12,793 bases of DNA, taken from Methyloceanibacter sp. (GTDB taxonomy: Bacteria > Pseudomonadota > Alphaproteobacteria > Rhizobiales > Methyloligellaceae). Made by a program: the position numbers and the translations under genes. Of this stretch, positions 1 through 6,285 are shown in pieces. Positions within the stretch are counted from its first letter, which is position 1, and each line of letters starts with the position of its first letter. Location of the stretch: assembly GCA_025449615.1 (NCBI GenBank), contig JANWJA010000037.1, positions 1-12,793 on the forward strand, written 5' to 3'. A model generated the notes under the pieces. That model had not been told where the DNA came from and searched no databases. It was given only the letters and a program-made list of their open reading frames with translations.

Positions 1-1076
1 GCGGCAGTCGCCGCGAGGCGATCGCTCTCCTTCACTTTCAGCTCCGCCAGACCTTGCATATGCGTCTCGCCAGTAGCGAAAGAAGCGACCATTGCGAGCA
101 CTGGATATTCGTCGATCATGCTCGGCGCACGCTCCGGCGGCACGGTGACGCCGCGAAGCTTGCTCGATTTGACGCGAAGATCGCCGACAGGCTCGCCGCC
201 CTCTTCGCGCAGATCGAGTATTTCGATATTGGCGCCCATCTCGCGCAAGGTCTCGATGAATCCGGTCCTGGTCGGGTTCATCAATACGCCTTCGATGACG
301 ATGTCCGAGCGCGGACAGATCAACGCTGCGGCGATGGCAAATGCCGCAGAGCTCGGATCGCCCGGCACGGTCAGATCGGCGCCGTGAAGCTCGGCGTCGC
401 CCAGAATCGAAACGCTCAGCGCGCCGCCCGGTCCCGCCTCGACATTCAATTCCGCGCCGAAGAAGCGCAGCATGCGCTCGGTGTGATCGCGCGTCGGCAG
501 CTTCTCGATCACAGTTGTGCGTCCTGGCGCGTGCAGGCCCGCGAGCAGGACAGCCGATTTCACCTGAGCGGACGGCACCGGCAATGCGTACTCGATGGGA
601 ATAAGGTCTGGCGTGCCGCGCACCCGCAGCGGCAAATTGGTGCGCTCGCCATCCCCTTCAATGGCGAGGCCCATCTTCTTCAACGGCGTTAGCACGCGGC
701 CCATGGGCCGGCGGCAGAGCGACGCATCCCCGGTGAATTCCGCGATCACATCGTTGCCTGCGACAACACCGAGCATGAGGCGGCTGCCCGTTCCGGAATT
801 GCCGAAATCGAGAGGGGCATTGGGCTTTCGCAATCCGCCCACGCCTTCGCCCTGAACCACATAAGCGCCGTCTTCTTTGAGGATTTCGGCGCCCAACGCG
901 GCAATCGCCCTCCCGGTGGCGAGCACGTCAGCGGCCTCCAGAAGCCCGGTGATGCGCGTTCTGCCGGTGGCAAGCGCGCCCAGAATCAAGGCCCGATGCG
1001 AAATTGATTTGTCGCCAGGGACCTCGATATGGCCTTTGAGGCCCTCGGAATGAGAAGCGGTCAAATTCTGCTTCAT
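1..1076 (-). CDS. aroA: 3-phosphoshikimate 1-carboxyvinyltransferase (EPSP synthase), 5' part only
   Basis: EPSP synthase joins phosphoenolpyruvate to shikimate-3-phosphate, the sixth step of the cytosolic shikimate pathway to aromatic amino acids. The visible 358 residues start at ATG 1076 and run off the left edge; the family is about 440-450 residues, so roughly 85 are missing. Visible motifs are PGDKSISHR (residues 20-28, substrate-binding Lys/Ser/Arg), [10 protein letters not shown] (90-99), [39 protein letters not shown] and VKESDRL near the edge. The background resembles the Agrobacterium CP4 type (class II), but residue 95 is Gly, where CP4 has the Ala that blocks glyphosate. Only a weak purine stretch precedes the ATG. 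The gene is divergent from the TIGR02300 gene across 103 bases; in Hyphomicrobiales cmk often follows it, which would lie outside the window. Function is very secure. Confidence 0.96.
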   Translation of the reverse strand, partial: MKQNLTASHSEGLKGHIEVPGDKSISHRALILGALATGRTRITGLLEAADVLATGRAIAALGAEILKEDGAYVVQGEGVGGLRKPNAPLDFGNSGTGSRLMLGVVAGNDVIAEFTGDASLCRRPMGRVLTPLKKMGLAIEGDGERTNLPLRVRGTPDLIPIEYALPVPSAQVKSAVLLAGLHAPGRTTVIEKLPTRDHTERMLRFFGAELNVEAGPGGALSVSILGDAELHGADLTVPGDPSSAAFAIAAALICPRSDIVIEGVLMNPTRTGFIETLREMGANIEILDLREEGGEPVGDLRVKSSKLRGVTVPPERAPSMIDEYPVLAMVASFATGETHMQGLAELKVKESDRLAATA

Positions 1077-1179
1077 TGGGTCTTGAATATGGCTCTCTGG
1101 GCGGTTTCGATAGGTTTTGACAGCATGGATCGGGCGTGGCAATGGGGAGCCATAGCCATCATGCGAGCGAGGAGCGTTG

Positions 1180-1593
1180 ATGTCGAAACCCGCTAAGGGC
1201 ACCAAACGCGTTTGCGCAAGCTGTGGGGCGCGGTTTTACGATCTCAGTCGGACGCCGATCATTTGCCCTGCGTGCCAAGCCGTCTATCAAGTCGCACCAC
1301 CGCCGAGCCGGCGCGGCGGCGAGCGTGCTGTTGTGCAAGAGGCCAAGCCGGTGCCGGTCCCGGTGGCCGTAGCGCCGTTGCGTGCCACACCGGTGATCGT
1401 GAGTCTCGAAGAGGCCGATGAGGCCGATGAAGCCGTCGTGATCGCGGAGGAAGAGGAAATCGTCGATCTCGGCGATGACGAGGTGGAGGTGCCGGCGGCC
1501 GGCGACGAAGACGCGTTTTTGGAAGAGCCCGAGGGCGATGAAGGCAGCGACGTTTCCAGTATCGTAAACCCGGGCAAGGGGGAGGAAGGCTAG
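1180..1593 (+). CDS. TIGR02300-family zinc-ribbon protein with acidic tail
   Basis: This is a 137-residue protein of a family conserved in Alphaproteobacteria and of unknown function. The N-terminus carries two CxxC pairs (Cys12/Cys15 and Cys29/Cys32) around the family-typical [14 protein letters not shown] stretch, so it probably binds one zinc ion in a rubredoxin-like knuckle. After a Pro/Val-rich linker the C-terminal half is strongly acidic, rich in Glu and Asp, with a short tandem EAD repeat encoded by repeated 9-base units near 1411-1433. ATG 1180 is chosen because GGAG (1171-1174) lies five bases upstream; a TTG directly before it (1177) is a possible alternative. No signal peptide or membrane segment is seen, so it should be cytosolic. 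It is divergent from aroA and followed 89 bases later by tRNA-Ala. Assignment to the family is from memory of its pattern. Confidence 0.88.
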   Translation: MSKPAKGTKRVCASCGARFYDLSRTPIICPACQAVYQVAPPPSRRGGERAVVQEAKPVPVPVAVAPLRATPVIVSLEEADEADEAVVIAEEEEIVDLGDDEVEVPAAGDEDAFLEEPEGDEGSDVSSIVNPGKGEEG

Positions 1594-1682
1594 TCGAGCT
1601 TTCAGCGTGCCGGTACCATTCTCTAGATGCTTGACTCTCGGCATCCGAAATCTGACACCTGATACCCCACCCGACACTTGAA

Positions 1683-1758
1683 GGGGCCATAGCTCAGTTG
1701 GGAGAGCGCGTGAATGGCATTCACGAGGTCGGCGGTTCGATCCCGCCTGGCTCCACCA
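1683..1758 (+). tRNA. tRNA-Ala, anticodon GGC
   Basis: The 76-base cloverleaf folds completely: acceptor stem GGGGCCA/TGGCTCC, D arm GCTC/GAGC, anticodon stem CGTGA/TCACG, T arm GGCGG/CCGCC with loop TTCGATC, and an encoded CCA end. The anticodon is GGC, which reads alanine GCC and GCU codons. The third acceptor pair is G-T (G3:U70 in RNA), the main identity element for alanyl-tRNA synthetase. The anticodon loop has A at 32 and T at 38, the pair known to tune tRNA-Ala(GGC) decoding. No convincing promoter or terminator could be placed next to it. Confidence 0.98.
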
Positions 1759-1821
1759 GTTTCAGAAAATCTCTGCTTGGTATGAGCGTGTGATGCTTAT
1801 CGGAAGCGCGCCATGTCAGTC

Positions 1822-2034
1822 TCAATGGCCGCCGGTCACAGCAATGACAAGACCCATAGTCCTGGCAGCACGGATCTGCTTCTCGAGGTCGAGGTCGTAG
1901 AGCCCCGGCGCCAAAGAGATGGTGTCCCCGGGCTTCGCGATCAGCATGGCGCGTTGCAGGTTGGCGAAAGCGGACCCGGGGGTCTTGCCGTCATTGGCAT
2001 CTTTGCCGAATCTGATGTCGACGAACCAGTTCAT
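1822..2034 (-). CDS. small protein resembling the N-terminal turn of a right-handed beta-helix (DUF1565/pectate-lyase-like)
   Basis: The 70-residue ORF starts at ATG 2034. Its first 50 residues match the pattern seen at the N-terminus of secreted right-handed beta-helix proteins (DUF1565/pectate-lyase-like): WFVDIRFGKDANDGKTPGSA, then an FANLQRA helix, then AKPGDTISLAPGLYDL. The rest of a beta-helix is absent, and the protein ends after a short hydrophobic tail (GLVIAVTGGH). No signal peptide is visible. Codon third positions are mostly G or C as in neighbouring genes, which supports real coding. No Shine-Dalgarno precedes the ATG; the bases before it are a run of six C. It could be a stand-alone small protein or the remnant of a longer gene, although no in-frame continuation was recognised downstream of its stop. 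Function is unknown. Confidence 0.7.
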   Translation of the reverse strand: MNWFVDIRFGKDANDGKTPGSAFANLQRAMLIAKPGDTISLAPGLYDLDLEKQIRAARTMGLVIAVTGGH

Positions 2035-2097
2035 GGGGGGAGCGAAAGACGAATGGAGCGTCCGGTCAAGGGTTAATCGGGGCGTCCGAGCGCATCC

Positions 2098-2126
2098 TTG
2101 AATCGGCGCGACAATTTTCCCATATC
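2098..2126 (+). promoter_or_regulatory. candidate sigma-70 promoter for the DUF1150 gene
   Basis: TTGAAT (2098-2103) and CATATC (2121-2126) are separated by 17 bases and lie about 50 bases upstream of the GTG start at 2175. The match to the consensus is moderate (four and three of six), so this is a tentative placement. Confidence 0.3.
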
Positions 2127-2174
2127 CGTTAGCGACGCGCTATCGTTGCGCGTGACCTCTGGGAGATCAATCGA

Positions 2175-2447
2175 GTGCCCGAACACGAGAGAGTCAGTGA
2201 CAGTGAAATCCGCCTCTTGAGCGCGAGCGAATTCGCGTCGCTCGGTGACGGCGAGGTTGCCTATATCAAGCAGCTCGACCTTGACGTTGCCAGGAAGCTG
2301 TTCCCGGCCCTCACCGGGGCACTCAAAGGCATCGATCTCTATGCGGTGCTCGGCGCCGACGGCACGCCGCTGGCGCTGACCGACAGCCGCCATGCGGCCA
2401 TCGCCAACGCGATCGAGAACGATCTCGTCCCCTTAAGCGTGCATTAG
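2175..2447 (+). CDS. DUF1150 family protein
   Basis: This is a 90-residue alphaproteobacterial small protein of unknown function. The family pattern is clear in the second half: an LYAVLGADGTPLALTDSR segment, an AAIANAIENDL helix and the terminal VPLSVH. The first half holds LSASEFASLGDGEVAYIKQL. There is no signal peptide, membrane segment or cysteine, so it is probably cytosolic. The GTG start at 2175 is preceded by GGGAG (2161-2165) nine bases upstream, and no other canonical start fits the length. It is divergent from the 70-residue gene and converges with ptsN, the two stops being only nine bases apart. Family membership is recognised from sequence pattern; the role is not known. Confidence 0.85.
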   Translation: MPEHERVSDSEIRLLSASEFASLGDGEVAYIKQLDLDVARKLFPALTGALKGIDLYAVLGADGTPLALTDSRHAAIANAIENDLVPLSVH

Positions 2448-2456
2448 GCTTCGAGA

Positions 2457-2921
2457 TCAGGCCGCGTGAGACGCGGCGCCCTCCGTCAGGACAGCATAGA
2501 TCGCGCTTGCGTCGCGCGAGGTGCGGAGCTTTTCGGCGGCCTGCCCTTCGCGCAACAGGCGGGAGACCCGCGCCAAGGCTTTCAGGTGATCGGCGCCGGC
2601 GCCCTCCGGCGCGAGCAATAAGAAAACAAGATCGACCGGTGCGCCATCGGGAGAATCGAAATCGATCGGTTCCGCGATCCGGGCAAAAAGGCCGACGATG
2701 TGCTTGAGATTGGCGATCCGGCAATGCGGGATCGCCGTACCCTGACCCAGGCCCGTCGAACCCAGACGCTCGCGTTGTAGCAGCGTGTCGAAAATATCGC
2801 GCTCCTCCAACCCGGTGAGCTTCGCCGCGCGAGCGGACAGTTCATGCAGGAGTTGCTTCTTGTTCTTCACCTTGAGCGAGGGAAAAACGGAATCGGGACT
2901 GATGAGATCACCTAAGTCCAT
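2457..2921 (-). CDS. ptsN: PTS-Ntr EIIA component (nitrogen regulatory IIA protein)
   Basis: PtsN is the terminal phosphoacceptor of the nitrogen phosphotransferase system (PtsP to NPr/HPr to PtsN). It carries no sugar and acts in the cytosol as a regulator, for example of potassium transport and stress responses in proteobacteria. From ATG 2921 it has 154 residues, the usual family length. The active-site His is His66 in GTAIPHCR, followed by the PVDLVFLLLAPEG core strand and the DHLKALARVSRLL helix. A TTG further upstream (2960) would add 13 residues, but the family normally begins at MDLGDLISP, so ATG 2921 is preferred. The gene lies 45 bases downstream of hpf on the same strand and is the last gene of the lptCAB-rpoN-hpf-ptsN block; linkage to rpoN is the classical arrangement. 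Confidence 0.95.
   Translation of the reverse strand: MDLGDLISPDSVFPSLKVKNKKQLLHELSARAAKLTGLEERDIFDTLLQRERLGSTGLGQGTAIPHCRIANLKHIVGLFARIAEPIDFDSPDGAPVDLVFLLLAPEGAGADHLKALARVSRLLREGQAAEKLRTSRDASAIYAVLTEGAASHAA
2461..2477. terminator. perfect hairpin at the ptsN/DUF1150 convergent ends
   Basis: GCCGCG (2461-2466) and CGCGGC (2472-2477) form a perfect six-pair stem with a five-base loop. It sits 13 bases past the DUF1150 stop and inside the last codons of ptsN. There is no T-run on either side, so at best it is a weak or Rho-assisted bidirectional terminator; chance in GC-rich coding DNA is possible. Confidence 0.3.
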
Positions 2922-2966
2922 GTGCGAGACCCACCCGTGTTCAGGGGCGCAAAGCAGCAAGAGCTG

Positions 2967-3551
2967 CTAGCGCCGAGCTTCCGCTTTTTTGGCTGCAGGA
3001 TCGATCCAGCCAATATTGCCGTCGTCGCGGCGGTAAACAACATTGATCTCTCCGTGGCTCGCATTGCGGAATACAACGAATGCCAGGTCGGAAAGATCCA
3101 TCTGCATCACGGCGTCGCTTACACTCATTTCATGCACCACGGTTGGCGCTTCGGCGATGATGAGGGGATTCTCCTCCTCGCCCTCGCGCTCCTCGTGGCC
3201 TTCTTGGCGCGGCTGCACGACGTAAGAGACGGCATGCGTCTCTTTGCGGTCGACGCCGCCATGCTTTTTCACCCGGCGCTTGTAGCGCCGAACGCGTTTG
3301 TCCAGCCGCTCGCAAGCCTGATCCGCACTCTGATACGCGTCCGCGGCGACACCGTGCGCCTCGAGACTCATACCCTGCCACAAATGGATGGTACAGTTGG
3401 TGCGAAACTCGCCGCGCTCCTTCTCGATGCGCACGTGGCCGGAAGGCGTGCGCCCAATATAGCGCTCGACGGTGTGGGCGACGCGATCCTGCACATAACC
3501 GCGCAAGGCCTCGCCGAGGTCGAGATTCTTTCCGGTCACTTGTATCGTCAT
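2967..3551 (-). CDS. hpf: long-form ribosome hibernation promoting factor
   Basis: Long HPF binds the decoding region of the small ribosomal subunit and dimerises ribosomes into inactive 100S particles in stationary phase or starvation. The 194-residue product has two domains: the S30AE/YfiA domain (about 1-105, beginning MTIQVTGKNLDLGEALRGYV and ending in a basic RVRRYKRRVKKH stretch) and the C-terminal dimerisation domain (about 135-185, with VHEMSVSDAVMQMDLSD and FVVFRNASHGEINVVYRR). An acidic linker (about 118-128) joins them. ATG 3551 places the first strand at residue 1 as in homologues; no strong Shine-Dalgarno is seen. The gene follows rpoN after 218 bases that hold a promoter, so it is probably transcribed at least partly on its own, and it precedes ptsN by 45 bases. 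It is also called raiA in some annotations. Confidence 0.96.
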   Translation of the reverse strand: MTIQVTGKNLDLGEALRGYVQDRVAHTVERYIGRTPSGHVRIEKERGEFRTNCTIHLWQGMSLEAHGVAADAYQSADQACERLDKRVRRYKRRVKKHGGVDRKETHAVSYVVQPRQEGHEEREGEEENPLIIAEAPTVVHEMSVSDAVMQMDLSDLAFVVFRNASHGEINVVYRRDDGNIGWIDPAAKKAEARR

Positions 3552-3673
3552 TGTCTGCGCGTGAGTTTGTTGCCTCTGCTAACCCCGCGCTCCCTGGCCG
3601 TTTCGCCAAGTAAAGCCGGACCAAGCGCTAACTCGCCTGGCCAAAATTCGTTCGAATTCCACCGCGGGGCGGG

Positions 3674-3702
3674 AAGCTAGCCCCCTCATCAGAGGGTGTC
3701 AA
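3674..3702 (-). promoter_or_regulatory. sigma-70-like promoter upstream of hpf
   Basis: On the minus strand a perfect TTGACA (3697-3702) is followed after 17 bases by TAGCTT (3674-3679), about 120 bases before the hpf ATG. The spacer holds a perfect inverted repeat, CCCTC/GAGGG with a four-base loop (3683-3687/3692-3696), and GGGT/ACCC flanks the -35 element (3694-3706). The palindromes could be an operator or transcript structure. The -35 and spacing are strong; the -10 is only fair. Confidence 0.5.
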
Positions 3703-3769
3703 ACCCTTTGGCAATGCTGCATTTTTTTGCAAGAGAATCGCAACTGACACCAAGAGCTTAGGCGCACAA

Positions 3770-5359
3770 TCAAGGGTTGGCGCCTTGCGCGATTCGCTTC
3801 AACCGCCGCCGCTGTACCGAGGATGGGATGCGCAGCGCCTCGCGATATTTGGCGACGGTTCTTCGTGCGATATCGACGCCGTCCTCCTTCAACTTTTCCA
3901 CGATCTTGTCGTCGGAAAGAACATCGTGGGTGGGCTCGCCTGCAATCATTTCCTGGATGCGGTGACGCACGGCCTCCGAGGAGTGAGCATCGCCCTCGCC
4001 GGACGCGGCAATTGCCGAGGTGAAGAAATATTTCAGCTCGAACATGCCGCGATTGGTGGCCATGTATTTATTGGCGGTGACGCGGCTGACGGTCGATTCG
4101 TGCATGGAGATGGCGTCGGCGACCGTCTTCAGATTCAGCGGCCGCAAGTGGCGCACGCCATGGGTAAAGAAGGCATCCTGCTGACGCACGATCTCTTGCG
4201 CCACTTTCAGGATGGTGCGCGCGCGCTGGTCCAAACTCTTCACCAGCCAGTTGGCAGTTTGCAGACATTCGACAAGATAGGTCTTGTCCTCTTTGCGCGT
4301 CGTGGCCTTGCTCACCGTCGCGTAGTAGGACTGATTCACGAGCACGCGCGGTAGGGTGTCGGTATTCAGCTCGACGTGGAAGCTGCTATCGGGAAGGCTG
4401 CGAACCAGAACGTCCGGCACGATCGGCTGCGACGGCGTGAAGCCGTATTTCAGACCGGGCTTAGGGTTGAGCCGCTTCACCTCTTGGATCATGTCGCGCA
4501 AATCGTCGCCTGAGACGCGGCACACGCGCTTCAACGCGGCGAGATCGTGCACGGCAAGCAGCTCGATATTGTCGATGAAGCTCGCCATGGCCGGATCGTA
4601 GCGGTCCTGCTCTTTCAGTTGCAGCGCCAAGCATTCGCGCAAGTCTCGCGCAAACACACCGCAAGGTTCGAAGCCTTGCATCACGCCTAGCGTTTCCTCG
4701 ACGAGCTCCAGCGGCGCGCCGAGCTGCTCGGCGACGGATTCGAGATCGCTTTGGAGATAACCCGCCTCGTCGGTGAGATCGATAAGATGATGCCCGATCA
4801 GCCGCCGCGCCGGATCGGAGAACGCAAGCGCCAATTGCTCGGCGAGATGATTGCGGAGCGTCCTCTGTTCGGCGACATAGGCTTCCAGGTTCGGCGTCTC
4901 GCCATCCGCGCGTCCGTTGCCTCCAAGCGGCGCCCAGTCCTGCTTCTTGAGATCGCCGATCGCCGGCCCCTCAGAGTCCGGATAAAGGTCTTGGGGCTCG
5001 GCATCGAGCTCGACGGCGGGCTGGCTCGCATCGCTCCTCTCCAGATCCAACCAATCGCCGTCGGCTGAGTCCGAAGTCTCGCTGTGCGACGAGGAAGCCT
5101 CACGCGCGGAGTCCGCGGCGTCGGCGCGCTCTTCTTCCGCTTCTTGTTCTTGACTCGGCGTCGCGGCCTGCTCAGGAGCAGGCGCACCTCCTTCCTCGGC
5201 ATCGGCGTGTTCGAGAAGAGGATTTCGCTCAAGCTCGGCCTCGACGAACGCCGCGAGATCGAGGTTGGATAATTGCAGCAGCTTGATCGCCTGCTGCAAC
5301 TGCGGCGTCATCACCAGACTGTGCGATTGCCTGAGCTCGAGTTTGGTGGTGATGGCCAT
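3770..5359 (-). CDS. rpoN: RNA polymerase sigma-54 factor
   Basis: Sigma-54 directs RNA polymerase to -24/-12 promoters that need an AAA+ activator, typically for nitrogen assimilation, motility and C4-dicarboxylate uptake. The 529-residue product has all parts in order: Region I (1-50, Gln/Leu-rich activator-interacting domain starting MAITTKLELRQSHSLVMTPQ), an acidic low-complexity Region II (about 52-150), the core-binding region, the helix-turn-helix (LKTVADAISMHESTVSRVT) and the RpoN box ARRTVAKYRE (498-507) near the C-terminus. Length is normal for Alphaproteobacteria and longer than the 477 residues of E. coli because of Region II. The ATG at 5359 fits the conserved Region I start. It lies 41 bases after lptB on the same strand. 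I looked for a -24/-12 site in the adjoining spacers and found none with the right GG-N10-GC spacing. Confidence 0.98.
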   Translation of the reverse strand: MAITTKLELRQSHSLVMTPQLQQAIKLLQLSNLDLAAFVEAELERNPLLEHADAEEGGAPAPEQAATPSQEQEAEEERADAADSAREASSSHSETSDSADGDWLDLERSDASQPAVELDAEPQDLYPDSEGPAIGDLKKQDWAPLGGNGRADGETPNLEAYVAEQRTLRNHLAEQLALAFSDPARRLIGHHLIDLTDEAGYLQSDLESVAEQLGAPLELVEETLGVMQGFEPCGVFARDLRECLALQLKEQDRYDPAMASFIDNIELLAVHDLAALKRVCRVSGDDLRDMIQEVKRLNPKPGLKYGFTPSQPIVPDVLVRSLPDSSFHVELNTDTLPRVLVNQSYYATVSKATTRKEDKTYLVECLQTANWLVKSLDQRARTILKVAQEIVRQQDAFFTHGVRHLRPLNLKTVADAISMHESTVSRVTANKYMATNRGMFELKYFFTSAIAASGEGDAHSSEAVRHRIQEMIAGEPTHDVLSDDKIVEKLKEDGVDIARRTVAKYREALRIPSSVQRRRLKRIAQGANP

Positions 5360-5400
5360 CGCCGACTTCTACTCTGACGCGTGCAAACGGCAGATTAAGA

Positions 5401-6234
5401 TCAAATCCTAAACTGATCGCCGAGATAGACGCGCCGTACTTCCTCGTTGTTGATGATCTCATGAGCGGTGCCATGGGTGAGCACCATTCCATCGTGAATG
5501 ATATAGGCCCGGCTAACCAGCTCAAGGGTCTCACGCACGTTGTGGTCGGTGATCAAGACGCCGATGCCACGCTGAGTTAAATGGTGCACCAGCGCACGAA
5601 TATCGTTAACGGCAATGGGGTCGATGCCGGCGAAAGGCTCGTCGAGCAGCATGAAGGAGGGACGCGTCGCCAAAGCGCGCGCGATCTCGACGCGGCGACG
5701 CTCGCCGCCGGAAAGTCGGATCGAGGGTGACTCTCTCAAGCGCGTGATGCGGAATTCATCAAGCAGCGAGTTGAGCTGCTTCTGCCGCTCCTGCTTGTCA
5801 GGCTCCACCGTCTCCAACACGGCGAGAATATTCTGTTCGACGGTCAAGCCTCTGAAGATCGACGCTTCTTGCGGCAGATAGCCGATGCCCAGACGGGCAC
5901 GGCGATACATCGGCAGCTTGGTCACATCCTGATCGTCGATCTTGATCGAGCCTTCATCGGCCGGGATCAGGCCTGTGATCATGTAGAACACGGTGGTCTT
6001 GCCGGCTCCATTCGGGCCGAGCAGGCCGACGGCTTCACCGCGGCGCAGTTCGAGGCTAACGCCGCGCACCACGGTGCGCTTCTTGAAGGCCTTAACGACG
6101 TTATGAACGGTCAGGCGCCCCGTGACGGGCTCGCTCCGAACGGTCGGTTGGCCGTGATCCTGGGCTTGCGGCGCGGAGGGAGCGACGACAGGTTGACGGC
6201 CTGGAAATGACAGCAATTTGCCCACTGAGGCCAT
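5401..6234 (-). CDS. lptB: LPS export ABC transporter ATP-binding protein
   Basis: LptB is the cytosolic ATPase of the LptB2FG transporter that extracts LPS from the inner membrane. The 277-residue product has Walker A GPNGAGKT (73-80), the Q-loop Gln122 in GYLPQEASIF, the signature LSGGERRRVEIARAL (174-188), Walker B FMLLDEP (194-200) with FAGIDP, and the switch His231 in LITDHNV. This family-typical set separates LptB from generic ABC ATPases. ATG 6234 is preceded by GAGAGAG at good spacing; a TTG at 6246 would add four residues. The N-terminus carries about 36 residues of Pro/Ala/Gln-rich sequence before the ABC fold that E. coli LptB (241 residues) lacks. It follows lptA by 51 bases and precedes rpoN by 41, so these are probably co-transcribed. 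Confidence 0.97.
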   Translation of the reverse strand: MASVGKLLSFPGRQPVVAPSAPQAQDHGQPTVRSEPVTGRLTVHNVVKAFKKRTVVRGVSLELRRGEAVGLLGPNGAGKTTVFYMITGLIPADEGSIKIDDQDVTKLPMYRRARLGIGYLPQEASIFRGLTVEQNILAVLETVEPDKQERQKQLNSLLDEFRITRLRESPSIRLSGGERRRVEIARALATRPSFMLLDEPFAGIDPIAVNDIRALVHHLTQRGIGVLITDHNVRETLELVSRAYIIHDGMVLTHGTAHEIINNEEVRRVYLGDQFRI

Positions 6235-6285
6235 CCGCTCTCTCAATTGAGATCCCCGCCGGCCGGAACCAAAAAAAGGGCCGAC

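Noticed and set aside
54..692. 212-codon plus-strand ORF
   Set aside because: It is antisense to aroA, whose motifs are unmistakable, and has no recognisable domain.
1117..1145. TTGACA at 1117-1122 as promoter of the TIGR02300 gene
   Set aside because: Seventeen bases downstream the hexamer is CAATGG, almost no match to a -10 element.
1631..1665. TTGACT with TGATAC upstream of tRNA-Ala as its promoter
   Set aside because: The spacing is 23 bases, too long for a sigma-70 promoter.
2073..2393. 106-codon minus-strand ORF
   Set aside because: It is antisense to the DUF1150 gene, with no family pattern and no ribosome-binding site.
2922..3680. 252-codon plus-strand ORF
   Set aside because: It is antisense to hpf and its promoter region; long open antisense frames are common in GC-rich DNA.
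3704..3732. Possible sigma-54 site (TTGGCA followed by TGCA/TTGC) upstream of hpf
   Set aside because: No GG and GC pair has the required 10-base separation on either strand.
3785..4354. 189-codon plus-strand ORF
   Set aside because: It is antisense to the 3' half of rpoN, including the RpoN box; no domain is seen.
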